Positions 16,812 through 25,084 of a stretch of DNA of 64,000 nt are shown here, one piece after another (positions within the stretch are counted from its first letter, which is position 1; every line of letters begins with the position of its first letter). Source of the DNA: DATACQ01 sp036555515 (GTDB lineage Bacteria > Desulfobacterota > Binatia > UBA9968); the NCBI GenBank assembly GCA_036555515.1, contig DATBLC010000172.1, positions 23,035 to 87,034 on the forward strand. The letters are read 5' to 3'. A model generated the notes under the pieces. The model was given only the letters and a program-made list of their open reading frames with translations. It was not told the origin of the DNA and made no database searches. Made by a program: the position numbers and the translations under genes.

Positions 16812-17510
16812 ATGATCCCGCATTCAGCGTCACCACCTAAAATGATGTCCTCCCTAGTCTGTGTGGGCGTCATGGTGGCCTTACTGGCCGTGGATTTCAC
16901 GGTTATTTCCAGGGCGACAGCCTCGGGCCACTACACCGAAAAACAACTCGCCGTCCTGGCGGAGCGAGTCGGGCGAACTTTTTGGATACAGGAAGTCAAT
17001 GGCCGCACGCCGAATTTTTTAACCGCGCCCGATGCCAGAGCTACTTCGTTTCACGTCCGCGCCGGAGATTCCTTCGAAATTGTCGAGCTGGTAGGACGCA
17101 AGAACAAAAATCCATTCTATAAAGCCAGACTCGATTCGGGCAAGGAAGGCTATTTTCCGCCCGAAGTAATTCTCGAGGAATTAAATCTTACAATCGTGAC
17201 TGTTGACCCATTGGCGGCAGAAAGACGTCAGGCAGCGGAGCAAGCCGAGGCTGAAAAGCAGCGGGTCGACTGGATCAACGCTCAGCCCTGGCCGGCGGCG
17301 GCAAAAGAAGCGGCGCTCAAAGGTCAGGGCGTTCCCGGCATGACCTACGACGAAGTGAAGAAAATCGTGGGCGCTCCGAGCCGAATAACCAAACTCCGTG
17401 CGACCGGCATCACCCCGGAAGAACACTGGCTTTATCCCGACGGCAAGCAACTGATTTTTCAGCATGGCCTTCTGAGCCGGATAGTTCTAAAAGACGCCAA
17501 AAAACCCTGA
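16812..17510 (+). CDS. Exported protein with SH3-like and BamE/OmlA-like regions, function unknown
   Basis: Not recognised as a named gene. The ATG at 16812 gives 232 residues; a TTG at 16767 or ATGs at 16842/16845 are alternatives. A hydrophobic segment (SLVCVGVMVALLAVDFTVIS) is a signal peptide or membrane anchor. About residues 70-125 form an SH3-like region (FHVRAGDSFEIVELV, YKARLDSGKEGYFPPEVI). A charged, Ala/Glu-rich stretch follows, then a C-terminal region GMTYDEVKKIVGAPSRI ... EEHWLYPDGKQLIFQHGLLSRI, which has the pattern of the SmpA/OmlA (BamE-like) fold. It is probably periplasmic and monocistronic. Confidence 0.72.
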   Translation: MIPHSASPPKMMSSLVCVGVMVALLAVDFTVISRATASGHYTEKQLAVLAERVGRTFWIQEVNGRTPNFLTAPDARATSFHVRAGDSFEIVELVGRKNKNPFYKARLDSGKEGYFPPEVILEELNLTIVTVDPLAAERRQAAEQAEAEKQRVDWINAQPWPAAAKEAALKGQGVPGMTYDEVKKIVGAPSRITKLRATGITPEEHWLYPDGKQLIFQHGLLSRIVLKDAKKP

Positions 17511-17537
17511 CCGCTGCCGAGAGAAATGGCGCTCAAT

Positions 17538-17560
17538 GTTCAAAGTATCGGACTTTGAAC
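17538..17560. repeat. Minimal heptad-type hairpin
   Basis: GTTCAAAGT and ACTTTGAAC form a perfect 9-base-pair stem around a 5-base loop. It lies between the convergent ends of the exported-protein gene and the NYN gene. Confidence 0.6.
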
Positions 17561-17611
17561 CCGTTCGTCAGGCTCAGCGCAGGCGTTAAACACTCAAACC
17601 GCGCAGGGCTC

Positions 17612-18106
17612 TCACTCGAGCCGCAATTTTTTTAGTTTCACCTGGCGCCGCCGCTCAGTTTTGGCAAGACGATCGCCGCCGCGGGACCATGATAATTCGG
17701 TTTCAAACTCTTCGTCGTCGTTACCCGGTTCGTCCAGGCGGCGAAGAATTGCCTTGAACTCATCGGCATAGATCGCAGTTGCGCCTAGTTTTTCCACGCC
17801 CTTTCGCACCTCGCGATCCGAACTGACTGCCACGCAGCCGCTCCCTTTTTGCCGGGCCACCCTCAGGATGACGCTGTCGGCCTTTTCGCCCCGCCGTGAG
17901 TAGATGACCGTGACACCGTCTATTTTTTTGTTCACTTCGTTGAACGCGCCCGCCTTCCAACCATCGAAAACGACGCTGACAAATAAGCCTTTGGCTTTGT
18001 GGTAGCGCGCAAGTTGTCGCAGCAAGCCGCTGCGTCTGTGCGTAAGTGCGCCCTGAAGACCTTGCTCACTGGCGATGAGATTATGGCCGTCGATGATCAC
18101 GTCCAT
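17612..18106 (-). CDS. NYN domain protein (YacP-like putative RNase)
   Basis: A 164-residue PIN-like protein of the NYN/YacP (DUF901) family. It starts MDVIIDGHNLIASE, with the metal-binding Asp-Gly-His-Asn motif, followed by VSVVFDGWKAG and a second acidic site ADSVILRVARQKGSGCVAVSSDREVRKGV. The C-terminus is basic (KTERRRQVKLKKLRLE), which suits RNA contact. YacP (Rae1) of Bacillus is a ribosome-linked endoribonuclease; the same role here is inference. It is divergent from dapL. Confidence 0.82.
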   Translation of the reverse strand: MDVIIDGHNLIASEQGLQGALTHRRSGLLRQLARYHKAKGLFVSVVFDGWKAGAFNEVNKKIDGVTVIYSRRGEKADSVILRVARQKGSGCVAVSSDREVRKGVEKLGATAIYADEFKAILRRLDEPGNDDEEFETELSWSRGGDRLAKTERRRQVKLKKLRLE

Positions 18107-18343
18107 GGTTCTAATGTTTCAGCAATTCCGAAAAATTCGCAAGGAGCCACATTTTCAGCCGAATTTTTGTAGCAAGAATCGGCTAATTCCTCACTACGGA
18201 TGAAGTTACGCTTTCTCATGAAGGCGAACTTAAGGAACTTCACGGGCAATTGTTAAAAACCGACATCTATTTCTCTAGCAGTTGTCAAAATCACAAAAAA
18301 CAGGTACAAACGGGGACAATTTCGTCATTGGGGTCAGGTTGAG

Positions 18344-19516
18344 TTGGGCATCAATATAAGAAAAGCTAAAAGAATCAACGACTTACCGCCTTATTTGTTC
18401 GCTGAAATCGATCGGCGAAAGCGCGCGGCTCTAGCCCGTGGAGTCGACCTAATCGACTTAGGTATCGGCGATCCAGACATTCCGACTCCTTCGAACGTCG
18501 TGGAAAAACTGATCGAGTGCAGCAGCAAGCCGGGGAATCACCGCTATCCCAGCACCTGGGGCATGCCGGAGTTTCGCCAGGCCGTCGCCGACTGGTATCG
18601 ACGCCGTTTCAATGTCGGCCTGGACTCCGATACGGAAGTGGTTTCGCTGATCGGATCGAAAGAAGGCATCGGCAACATGGCGGTGGCATTCGTCGATCCC
18701 GGCGATATCGTTCTCGTTGCCAGCCCTTGCTATCCCGTTTACCACATCGGCACCGCGTTCAATGGTGGAAAAAATTATTTTCTGCCGCTCAAAAGAGAAA
18801 ATCATTTTCTCCCCGATCTCGATTCCATACCGGCCGATATCGCCAAGCAGGCGAAGTTGCTCTGGATCAATTACCCGAACAATCCCACCGCCGCGGTGGC
18901 AGATAAGGATTTTTTTCAGCGGGTGGTCGCCTTCGCCAATCGTCACGGCGTCATCGTCTGCCACGATGGCGCGTATACGGAAATGGGTTACGACGGCTAT
19001 CGTCCCATGAGTTTTCTCGAAGTGGACGGCGCCAGAGAAGTGGGCATCGAGTTCCACTCTCTCTCCAAGACTTTCAATATGACGGGTTGGCGAATCGGCA
19101 TGGCGGTTGGGAATGCCGAGGTGATCGGCGGCCTGGCCCAGGCGAAATCGAATCTCGACTCGGGCATATTCCAGGCCGTGCAAGAGGCCGGCATCGAGGC
19201 GCTCAACGCAGGCGACCGAATCGTCGAGCCATCCCGCAAAATTTACCAAGAGCGGCGCGACATTTTGGTCGATGGCTTGCGCGCCGTGGGGCTCCCGTGC
19301 GAAAAGCCAAAGGCGACTTTTTACGTTTGGGTCGCGGCTCCCAAAGGGCTGACTTCGACGGAGTTCACGGCCAAGTTGCTCGACGAGGCGGGCGTCGTGA
19401 CGACCCCGGGCAACGGTTTCGGCGAAGCGGGTGAAGGTTATGTTCGCTTCACAGTGTGCGTTGACAAAGAACGTTTGAAGGAGGTCGCGGAGAGGATCCG
19501 GCAAGCAAAACTATAA
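18344..19516 (+). CDS. dapL: LL-diaminopimelate aminotransferase
   Basis: A 390-residue class I PLP enzyme. LIDLGIGDPDIPTPSNVVEKL, RYPSTWGMPEFRQAVADWY, LIGSKEGIGNM, NYPNNPTAAV and the PLP lysine in FHSLSKTFNMTGWRIGMA match the bacterial DapL subgroup. It converts tetrahydrodipicolinate straight to LL-diaminopimelate, giving DAP for lysine and for murein, which fits the meso-DAP ligase gene mpl nearby. Initiation is from a TTG at 18344; no in-frame ATG precedes INIRKAKR. folK follows 22 bases later. Confidence 0.9.
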   Translation: MGINIRKAKRINDLPPYLFAEIDRRKRAALARGVDLIDLGIGDPDIPTPSNVVEKLIECSSKPGNHRYPSTWGMPEFRQAVADWYRRRFNVGLDSDTEVVSLIGSKEGIGNMAVAFVDPGDIVLVASPCYPVYHIGTAFNGGKNYFLPLKRENHFLPDLDSIPADIAKQAKLLWINYPNNPTAAVADKDFFQRVVAFANRHGVIVCHDGAYTEMGYDGYRPMSFLEVDGAREVGIEFHSLSKTFNMTGWRIGMAVGNAEVIGGLAQAKSNLDSGIFQAVQEAGIEALNAGDRIVEPSRKIYQERRDILVDGLRAVGLPCEKPKATFYVWVAAPKGLTSTEFTAKLLDEAGVVTTPGNGFGEAGEGYVRFTVCVDKERLKEVAERIRQAKL

Positions 19517-19538
19517 ATACCCCTCCGCTAACAGGGCA

Positions 19539-20042
19539 GTGGCAAACGCGGTCGCCCATCAAGTCTATATCGGCGTCGGCTCCAATGTCGGAGACCGGAA
19601 GGAAAATTTCTTCGAGGCGCTGGCGCGCCTCGCCAAGCTGCCCGACACTCGAATCCTCAAAGAATCTTCGCTCTACGAGAGCGAGCCTTTGGGCGATTCG
19701 AAAGACTGGTACGTCAACGGCGTCATTGAAATCGAGACCAAGTTCAAGCCCGATATGCTCCTTGACAAGTTCAAAAATATCGAACGGGCCATGGGGCGTA
19801 AAAAAGTCAAAAAGCGCTGGGGCGCGCGCATCATCGACTTGGATATACTGCTCTATGATGCTCAGGTGGTGAAGAAAAAAAACCTGCGCATTCCCCATCC
19901 CGAAATGGCCAATCGCAAGTTCGTCCTGGTGCCGCTCAGCGAGATCGCGCCGCAGGTCATCCACCCGGTGCTCGGCGTGACGATCTCCGAGTTATTAATC
20001 AACGCCAAAGACGAGAAGAAGGTTCATCTCTATCATTCATGA
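19539..20042 (+). CDS. folK: 2-amino-4-hydroxy-6-hydroxymethyldihydropteridine pyrophosphokinase
   Basis: A 167-residue HPPK enzyme of folate synthesis. It has YIGVGSNVGDRKENFFEAL, SSLYESEPLGDSKDWYVNGVIEIET, and the catalytic RIIDLDILLYD and IPHPEMANRKFVLVPLSEI motifs. It uses ATP to pyrophosphorylate hydroxymethyl-dihydropterin. A GTG start at 19539 is used. It follows dapL closely and is probably co-transcribed. Confidence 0.94.
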   Translation: MANAVAHQVYIGVGSNVGDRKENFFEALARLAKLPDTRILKESSLYESEPLGDSKDWYVNGVIEIETKFKPDMLLDKFKNIERAMGRKKVKKRWGARIIDLDILLYDAQVVKKKNLRIPHPEMANRKFVLVPLSEIAPQVIHPVLGVTISELLINAKDEKKVHLYHS

Positions 20043-20077
20043 ACTTTCATCCCGGCTTCAGGCCGTGGAGTTAGACC

Positions 20078-20332
20078 TTGCTGCTCCGTCTGCTGTTTTT
20101 CGTTCTGTTGGTATTCGTGCTGCTTTCGGTGATCAAGAGTTACCTGGCCCGCTCGCGCGGAAGGTCGGGCCGTGCGCCGCCCGACTTTGACGCGGAAGAG
20201 ACGGCCATCGATCCGCAATGCCAAAGTTATGTGCCGAAGCGAGAGGCGATTGAGGCCGGCGGTAACTTTTTTTGCAGCTGGGAATGCGCCGAGCGTTACC
20301 GCGCCGACCGGCGCAAATTACCCACGGGCTGA
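20078..20332 (+). CDS. Small membrane protein with zinc-finger-like C-terminus (PP0621-like)
   Basis: An 84-residue protein with one N-terminal membrane helix (LLRLLFFVLLVFVLLSVI), a short basic linker, and a C-terminal C-x...-C-x3-C arrangement (DPQCQSYVPKREAI ... NFFCSWECAERY) that resembles a small treble-clef or TRASH-like metal site. The layout is that of the PP0621-like short proteins often found in Proteobacteria; no function is known. It begins with a TTG or a nearby alternative and follows folK by 35 bases. Confidence 0.72.
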   Translation: MLLRLLFFVLLVFVLLSVIKSYLARSRGRSGRAPPDFDAEETAIDPQCQSYVPKREAIEAGGNFFCSWECAERYRADRRKLPTG

Positions 20333-20373
20333 ACACAAGTGACTATGAACTGCCAGCTAAAAGTTATCTATCA

Positions 20374-20441
20374 GGTTCAAGGTCTTACTGTTAAACGTCT
20401 CGTAACCGCAATCAGTCCCGCCGAATTCTTGAACCTTGAAC
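20374..20441. repeat. Diverged GTTCAAN heptad hairpin
   Basis: GTTCAAGGT (from 20374) and an inverted CTTGAACCTTGAACG (ending 20441) frame this gap between two convergent genes. The central part is degenerate. Confidence 0.5.
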
Positions 20442-20464
20442 GCTGTCCCGGAGATTGGCCCTCG

Positions 20465-21892
20465 TTAGGCGTGATCCCTCTCATCTAACGCGCGCAAAAT
20501 TTTATCGTGGACGCCGTCAAAGGCGCCGTTGGACATGACCAGAACCACATCTCCCGGCGCGCCGTGAGCCGTAACGTAGGCGGCGATCTCCTGGGAATCG
20601 GCGATCATCGTGGCGCGCGCGTCACTGCAAATGCAATTGATTGCCGCTACTACGCCCGCCACCGATAGGCGGTCGGCGGCCGGGACTTTTTCGGGCTGGT
20701 ACAGATCGGAAATAATCACAAGGTCCGCTCGCGCAAGAGCGTGGGCAAACTCCTTCTCGAACACGTTTCGTCTACTGGTGTTGCTGCGCGGCTCGAATAG
20801 AGCCCATAGTCTGCGCTTCGGATACGCCGAACGCACCGCGTCGATGGTTTCCATCACCGCTGTGGGGTGGTGCGCGAAATCATCGATGACGACTATGCCG
20901 CGCCGTTCGCCCCTGATTTCCTGGCGCCGTTTGACGCCGCGAAAGGTGGCGAAACCGTCGAGCAGTTTGCTGTGCGCGATGCCCAGAACTCGGCCCAGGG
21001 CGTAAACCGCCAACGCATTTTGAACGTTGTGCCGGCCGATGACACCGGCTTCCACCTCTCCCTCGCGCTTGCCCCGATACACCGGGGTGAAAAAACTCCT
21101 GCCGGCTTCATATCGGACATCGGCCGCTTGCCAATCTCCTGCAGCGCCGTAGCTTGTCGCCGGACAGCGCGCGACCCGCGCCACCTCCATCCCCGCCGGA
21201 TAGTCGCCACAGATCACCAAGTTTCCATCCGCTGGGATCAACGCCATCAACCGTTGGAAAGCGTCTTTGACATGATCTAGATCGCGGTAGATATCCGCGT
21301 GGTCGAATTCAACGCTGGTCAATATCACATGGCGCGGCCGGTAGTGCAGAAACTTCGGACCTTTGTCGAAAAATGCGCTGTCATATTCATCACCTTCTAG
21401 AACGACATAATCTCCCGAGCCCGGATGCCAGCCGCTGCCAAAATTGAGTGGCACACCGCCGACGAAAAATCCTGGCGCCAAATCGGCGCGAGTCAAAACC
21501 CATGCGGCCAGCGCCGCTGTCGTGGTTTTTCCATGGGTACCGGCGACCACCAGCGATTGGCGCGCGCCGATGAGAAACTGTCCCAATGCCTGCGGGAAAG
21601 AGCTGTAGGGAATGCCGTTCTCGAGCACATGCTCTGCTTCCGCATTGCCGCGGGAGACGGCGTTGCCGATAACCACAAAATCGGGTCGCGGAAAAAGATG
21701 CTCGGTGCGAAAGCCCGGCAAAACTTCGATACCGATCTCCGCCAGATAGGTGCTCATGGGTGGATAAATGTTCTGGTCGGAGCCGGTGACGCGGAATCCC
21801 CGCGCTTGCAGCAACCCCGCCAGGGAGGCCATGCCTACGCCGCAAACGGCAATGAGGTGGATATGGCTGCCCGGAGCTGGAATGTCGTTCAC
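20465..21892 (-). CDS. mpl: UDP-N-acetylmuramate:L-alanyl-gamma-D-glutamyl-meso-diaminopimelate ligase
   Basis: A 475-residue Mur ligase. IHLIAVCGVGMASLAGLLQ starts the UDP-binding domain, VVAGTHGKTTTAALAAWVL is the ATP loop, and EGDEYDSAFFDKGPKFLHYRPRHVILTSVEFDHADIY and DDFAHHPTAV are typical of Mpl, not MurC. Mpl attaches the recycled tripeptide to UDP-MurNAc. It overlaps the serine hydrolase gene by 4 bases and lies downstream of ldcA, which makes such tripeptide. Confidence 0.93.
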   Translation of the reverse strand: MNDIPAPGSHIHLIAVCGVGMASLAGLLQARGFRVTGSDQNIYPPMSTYLAEIGIEVLPGFRTEHLFPRPDFVVIGNAVSRGNAEAEHVLENGIPYSSFPQALGQFLIGARQSLVVAGTHGKTTTAALAAWVLTRADLAPGFFVGGVPLNFGSGWHPGSGDYVVLEGDEYDSAFFDKGPKFLHYRPRHVILTSVEFDHADIYRDLDHVKDAFQRLMALIPADGNLVICGDYPAGMEVARVARCPATSYGAAGDWQAADVRYEAGRSFFTPVYRGKREGEVEAGVIGRHNVQNALAVYALGRVLGIAHSKLLDGFATFRGVKRRQEIRGERRGIVVIDDFAHHPTAVMETIDAVRSAYPKRRLWALFEPRSNTSRRNVFEKEFAHALARADLVIISDLYQPEKVPAADRLSVAGVVAAINCICSDARATMIADSQEIAAYVTAHGAPGDVVLVMSNGAFDGVHDKILRALDERDHA

Positions 21893-23016
21893 GGAAACAT
21901 CGCTTTCATAATGAGATCGTGGATATGCGGCCGGAAGACGCGGATTTTTTCATTCTTGCGGGTTGGGTGCACACGATTGGTTAACAATATGATATAGCAA
22001 TTTTTTTCCAAATCCCACCAGATCGAAGTTCCGGTAAAGCCCAAATGGCCCACAGTGCGCGGCGAAAACAAACCGCCGCTGGCCGATCGGCCGGGCGACG
22101 GCATGTCCCAGCCAAGAGCGAAACTGGAGTTCTCCACGGACTCATCTTTGGTGAAAAATTTCTCGACAATGGATCGCGGCAGAAAACTATCCTCGCCACG
22201 AAGGCATCGGCTGAGACAGGCGAGCAAGCCATGGACATCCTGCGCCGACGCGAAAAGGCCAGCGTGGCCGGCAACGCCGCCCATGGCATAGGCATTGTCA
22301 TCATGGACTTCGCCGCAAAGGATTTTTTTGCGCCACGGGCATTGTTCGGTGGGCGCGATCAACTCCGTAACCGCCTCCACACGGCGCGTTCTGAGCTGCG
22401 TGAGGTCTACGAAACCGGTGGAGCGCAAGCCTAGCGGTTTATAGATCCGCTCCAGACAAAACCGGTCCAAAGCCGTCCCCGTCACCGTCTCTACCAATTC
22501 CCCCAACACGATGAAACCCAGATCGCTGTAGAGGCAATGTTTCCCGGGCGGCTGCAGCGGTTTTTCGCGGTGCACCAGTTCGGTGACATAGCTCTTGGCT
22601 CCGCGGCTTGCCACGAAATGAATTTTGCCGGCTTTTTCACTGTTTAAGACTTCCTGGTAATAAGGCTTCCACGCCGGCAAGCCAGAGGTATGCGTCAACA
22701 ATTGCTGAACGGTGGTAAGATTTTTCCCGAAAACACCGAAAGTCGGCAGGAAACGATTGACGCGATCGTCGACCCGAATTTTTCCCTCCCGCGCGAGCAA
22801 CATCATCGCCAGCGTAGTCGCCAGCGGCTTGGTCAAGGACGCGAGATCAAAGACCGTGCTCGGCCGAAGCGTGGTTTTCTCGGGAACCAGGGAGCGAAAA
22901 CCGAAAGCTTGCTCGAAGATCACATGCTCATCCTTCGCCACCAGCACCACGGCGCCCGGGAAAACTCCCTGATCAACCGCTTCGCGAAGCGCATTTTCAA
23001 CTGGACTAAAATCCAT
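21889..23016 (-). CDS. Serine hydrolase, class C beta-lactamase/penicillin-binding-protein family
   Basis: A protein of about 375 residues with the SxxK motif in FDLASLTKPLATTLAMML and a YSD triad element in KHCLYSDLGFIVLGELV (the Tyr-x-Asn equivalent), plus GHLGFTGTSIWWD replacing KTG. There is no clear signal peptide, so it may be cytoplasmic. Placed between ldcA and mpl, overlapping mpl by ATGA, it may act on muropeptides, for example as an amidase or esterase; that is inference. The ATG at 23016 (MDFSPVENALREAV) is preferred to an earlier frame-open start. Confidence 0.85.
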   Translation of the reverse strand: MDFSPVENALREAVDQGVFPGAVVLVAKDEHVIFEQAFGFRSLVPEKTTLRPSTVFDLASLTKPLATTLAMMLLAREGKIRVDDRVNRFLPTFGVFGKNLTTVQQLLTHTSGLPAWKPYYQEVLNSEKAGKIHFVASRGAKSYVTELVHREKPLQPPGKHCLYSDLGFIVLGELVETVTGTALDRFCLERIYKPLGLRSTGFVDLTQLRTRRVEAVTELIAPTEQCPWRKKILCGEVHDDNAYAMGGVAGHAGLFASAQDVHGLLACLSRCLRGEDSFLPRSIVEKFFTKDESVENSSFALGWDMPSPGRSASGGLFSPRTVGHLGFTGTSIWWDLEKNCYIILLTNRVHPTRKNEKIRVFRPHIHDLIMKAMFP

Positions 23017-23152
23017 AATTTGACGGCGGTCCGGGCGCCGCCGCATCGTAAGATCGGAGCTACGCCGCGTTATCACCACTGAACCCGATCAGCGGCGGCA
23101 TGGGAATATCAGCGCGCAACGTGAACTGCGGGAGGCATAACTGACCAGCGCG

Positions 23153-24094
23153 TCAGCCCACTGGCGATTCAAGCAGCGATAACGTGCCCGCGTCGGCGTC
23201 GAGTGACAAGGTAACGCCCAAGGGAAGCGCGAGATTCTCGGCGCCATGGCCGGCGGCCATCCCCATGACGACGGGAAAAGGTGCGCGGTGAAACATCTCG
23301 GCGATGACCGTTTTCACGTCGCGCGGACCTTCTCCTTCGCACTGGGTAAAATCACCGAAGACCAAGCCCGCAAGCCCATCGAACTTGCCCGCCAGTTTTA
23401 GGTGGGTCAACATGCGCTCGACTCGATACGGCTTCTCGCCGACATCTTCGAGGAATAAAATTTTTCCTCTGGTAGCGATTTCGTAGGGCGTTCCGAGCGT
23501 CGTCACGACCAGCGACAGACAACCTCCGAGCATTGGCGCCTCGCATTTGCCGGAGCGTATCCCCTCGCTCAACTGAACCCTCCAGGTTTTTTTCTCGCCG
23601 GTCAAAATCTCCCAAAAATGTTCCTTGGCTTGGTCGCTCAAGCCCCGAGCCAAATCCATAGCCACCATCGGCGCGTGAAAAGTCACGAGGCCGAACTCCT
23701 GCAGGAACCAGTTGAGCAGAATAGTAATATCGCTGTAGCCGCAGAATATCTTTGGATGGCGCCGGATTTTGGCGTCGAGGAAGGGCAGCAATTGCACCGA
23801 GCCGAAGCCGCCGCGGGCGCAAAAGACCGCGTCGATATCCTCTCGCAGGAAAAAGGCCGAAAGGTCCTGGGCTCTGATTTCTCCAGAGCCCGCCAGATAG
23901 CCCTTGCGGTCGTGAATCCCTGGCGCCAGTTCGACTTCAAACCCCTGTTCACGAATGGCCGCTAGGCCTGCCGTCAGCTCTTCGTTTTCGACACAACCCG
24001 CGGGCGCCACGATCCCGATGCGGCCACCGCGCTGAAGCCGCGCCGGTTTATGAATGCGCGGGCAGTTTTTCAACACCCTCTGCTTGCGATTCAC
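23153..24094 (-). CDS. ldcA: LD-carboxypeptidase (muramoyltetrapeptide carboxypeptidase, S66)
   Basis: A 313-residue peptidase S66 protein. RIGIVAPAG, FCARGGFGSVQLLPFLD, the nucleophile serine in FCGYSDITILLNW and the C-terminal EDVGEKPYRVERMLTHL (Glu-His of the triad) are all present. It trims the terminal D-Ala from murein tetrapeptides in the cytoplasm to give tripeptides. It begins at a GTG and leads the ldcA-hydrolase-mpl recycling unit. Confidence 0.92.
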   Translation of the reverse strand: MNRKQRVLKNCPRIHKPARLQRGGRIGIVAPAGCVENEELTAGLAAIREQGFEVELAPGIHDRKGYLAGSGEIRAQDLSAFFLREDIDAVFCARGGFGSVQLLPFLDAKIRRHPKIFCGYSDITILLNWFLQEFGLVTFHAPMVAMDLARGLSDQAKEHFWEILTGEKKTWRVQLSEGIRSGKCEAPMLGGCLSLVVTTLGTPYEIATRGKILFLEDVGEKPYRVERMLTHLKLAGKFDGLAGLVFGDFTQCEGEGPRDVKTVIAEMFHRAPFPVVMGMAAGHGAENLALPLGVTLSLDADAGTLSLLESPVG

Positions 24095-24114
24095 CGTTGA
24101 ACTTGTGATGCTCC

Positions 24115-24350
24115 TGTGGACAACTTAATTCCGAATCCCCCTAGGCTGTCCTGCAAAAAATAATTGTCGCAAAATTGCCGTGAATCTACAAGCAGTTGCT
24201 CCCGAACAGGCAGGACCAAGGAGTTTTCGCTTGAGCAGAAAATGATTGGTTGACTTCGCCAATCGGGCTCGTTAGAAAACGGAAGGTATCAACATATTGA
24301 GCCGGGCTTTTGCACCGGTTGTACAAAGCTTATCCACAATCTTGTTCACA
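24115..24350. other. Cluster of DnaA-box-like nonamers in a divergent gap
   Basis: The 260-base gap between ldcA and the DUF507 genes holds a perfect TTATCCACA (24330-24338), flanked by TTGTACAAA (24319-24327) and TTGTTCACA (24342-24350), and a TTGTCCACA on the other strand (24115-24123). DnaA control of the divergent genes, or an origin-like site, is possible. No DnaA gene is in view and the rest of the gap has no clear AT-rich unwinding tract. Confidence 0.35.
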
Positions 24351-24354
24351 AGAA

Positions 24355-24630
24355 ATGAAAATCAAACCAGAACAATTGGATCGGCTATCGGATTTACTCC
24401 TTAAACGCTATCACGACAAGGAACTGATAGTCAGTAAGAAGGCCGATGCCGACATCAAAACCAAGATCGCCGCGGTTATCAGCGCTAACTTCGCGGAAGA
24501 AGAAGCCATCGAGGCAGAGGTGCGCCAAATGCTGGCTGCACATGCGGGGGCGGCGCGGGATATGGACCCATATAGGATGTTTCTCATTGCCAAGCAGAAG
24601 CTCGCCGCCAAGAAAGGTTTTATCCTGTGA
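24355..24630 (+). CDS. DUF507 family protein (first of a tandem pair)
   Basis: A 91-residue acidic, helical protein: MKIKPEQLDRLSDLLLKRYHDKELIVSKKADADIKTKI, then a C-terminal DPYRMFLIAKQKLAAKKGFIL. This pattern is DUF507, which has no known function. The ATG at 24355 is used; the frame is open to 24310. It overlaps the next DUF507 gene by 4 bases. Both have their closest wording in the 'RLSE...I...L...' start, so they are paralogues likely to act together. Confidence 0.85.
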   Translation: MKIKPEQLDRLSDLLLKRYHDKELIVSKKADADIKTKIAAVISANFAEEEAIEAEVRQMLAAHAGAARDMDPYRMFLIAKQKLAAKKGFIL

Positions 24631-24902
24631 GCCGCCTGTCGGAAAGCCGCATTTCGCATATGGCGCATCTCGTCATGGAAGGCCTGCGTAGGGACAATCT
24701 CGCCGATTTCCCCAATGAGGGCCGGACCCTGGCGGAGACCAAGCAGGTGCTCAATGAATTCTTTCAGCGCGAGGATCAGCTCGAAGACCTCGTGCGGCAG
24801 AAAATTCAATCCCTATCGCGCCATGTCCCAACCGGCAGTCGGGAGTGGGATGTCTTGTTCCGGAAGTATTACGAGGAGGAATTGCGCAAGCGCAGGAAGT
24901 AA
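24627..24902 (+). CDS. DUF507 family protein (second of a tandem pair)
   Basis: A 91-residue protein starting from GTG: RLSESRISHMAHLVMEGLRRDNLADFPNEGRTLAETKQVL, then LVRQKIQSLSRHVPTGSREWDVLFRKYYEEELRKRRK. The strongly charged, helical C-terminus is typical of DUF507. It overlaps the first gene (GTGA), so translation is coupled. Function unknown. It ends about 65 bases before the predicted groES promoter. Confidence 0.85.
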   Translation: MSRLSESRISHMAHLVMEGLRRDNLADFPNEGRTLAETKQVLNEFFQREDQLEDLVRQKIQSLSRHVPTGSREWDVLFRKYYEEELRKRRK

Positions 24903-24968
24903 ACGGCCTTCAGCGCCTTGCCCGCACCCTGTCGGTGGCACAATTTTGCCAACCGATTTGAAAAAACC

Positions 24969-24996
24969 TTGACACCGGGCCATTTATGCTTAGATT
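24969..24996 (+). promoter_or_regulatory. Predicted groESL promoter
   Basis: TTGACA (24969-24974) and TAGATT (24991-24996) are 16 bases apart, about 90 bases upstream of groES. No CIRCE inverted repeat (TTAGCACTC-N9-GAGTGCTAA) and no good sigma-32 box are seen. Confidence 0.4.
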
Positions 24997-25084
24997 AACG
25001 CCGCTTTGGTCTAGCGCGTTTCTTCTTGGGCAGTTTGTAATAAAATCAATTAGTTGGGTCAAAAATTTAAAAAGGAGGCAGGCA

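Noticed and set aside
18107..18343. Riboswitch upstream of dapL (lysine or SAM type)
   Set aside because: No recognised box pattern; only short AT-rich stretches and a GGGGTCAGG motif are seen.
18458..19504. A 348-codon minus-strand frame inside dapL
   Set aside because: It is a shadow of dapL caused by high GC content; the plus-strand frame has PLP-enzyme motifs.
24960..25084. CIRCE or HrcA operator at groESL
   Set aside because: No TTAGCACTC/GAGTGCTAA pair is present.
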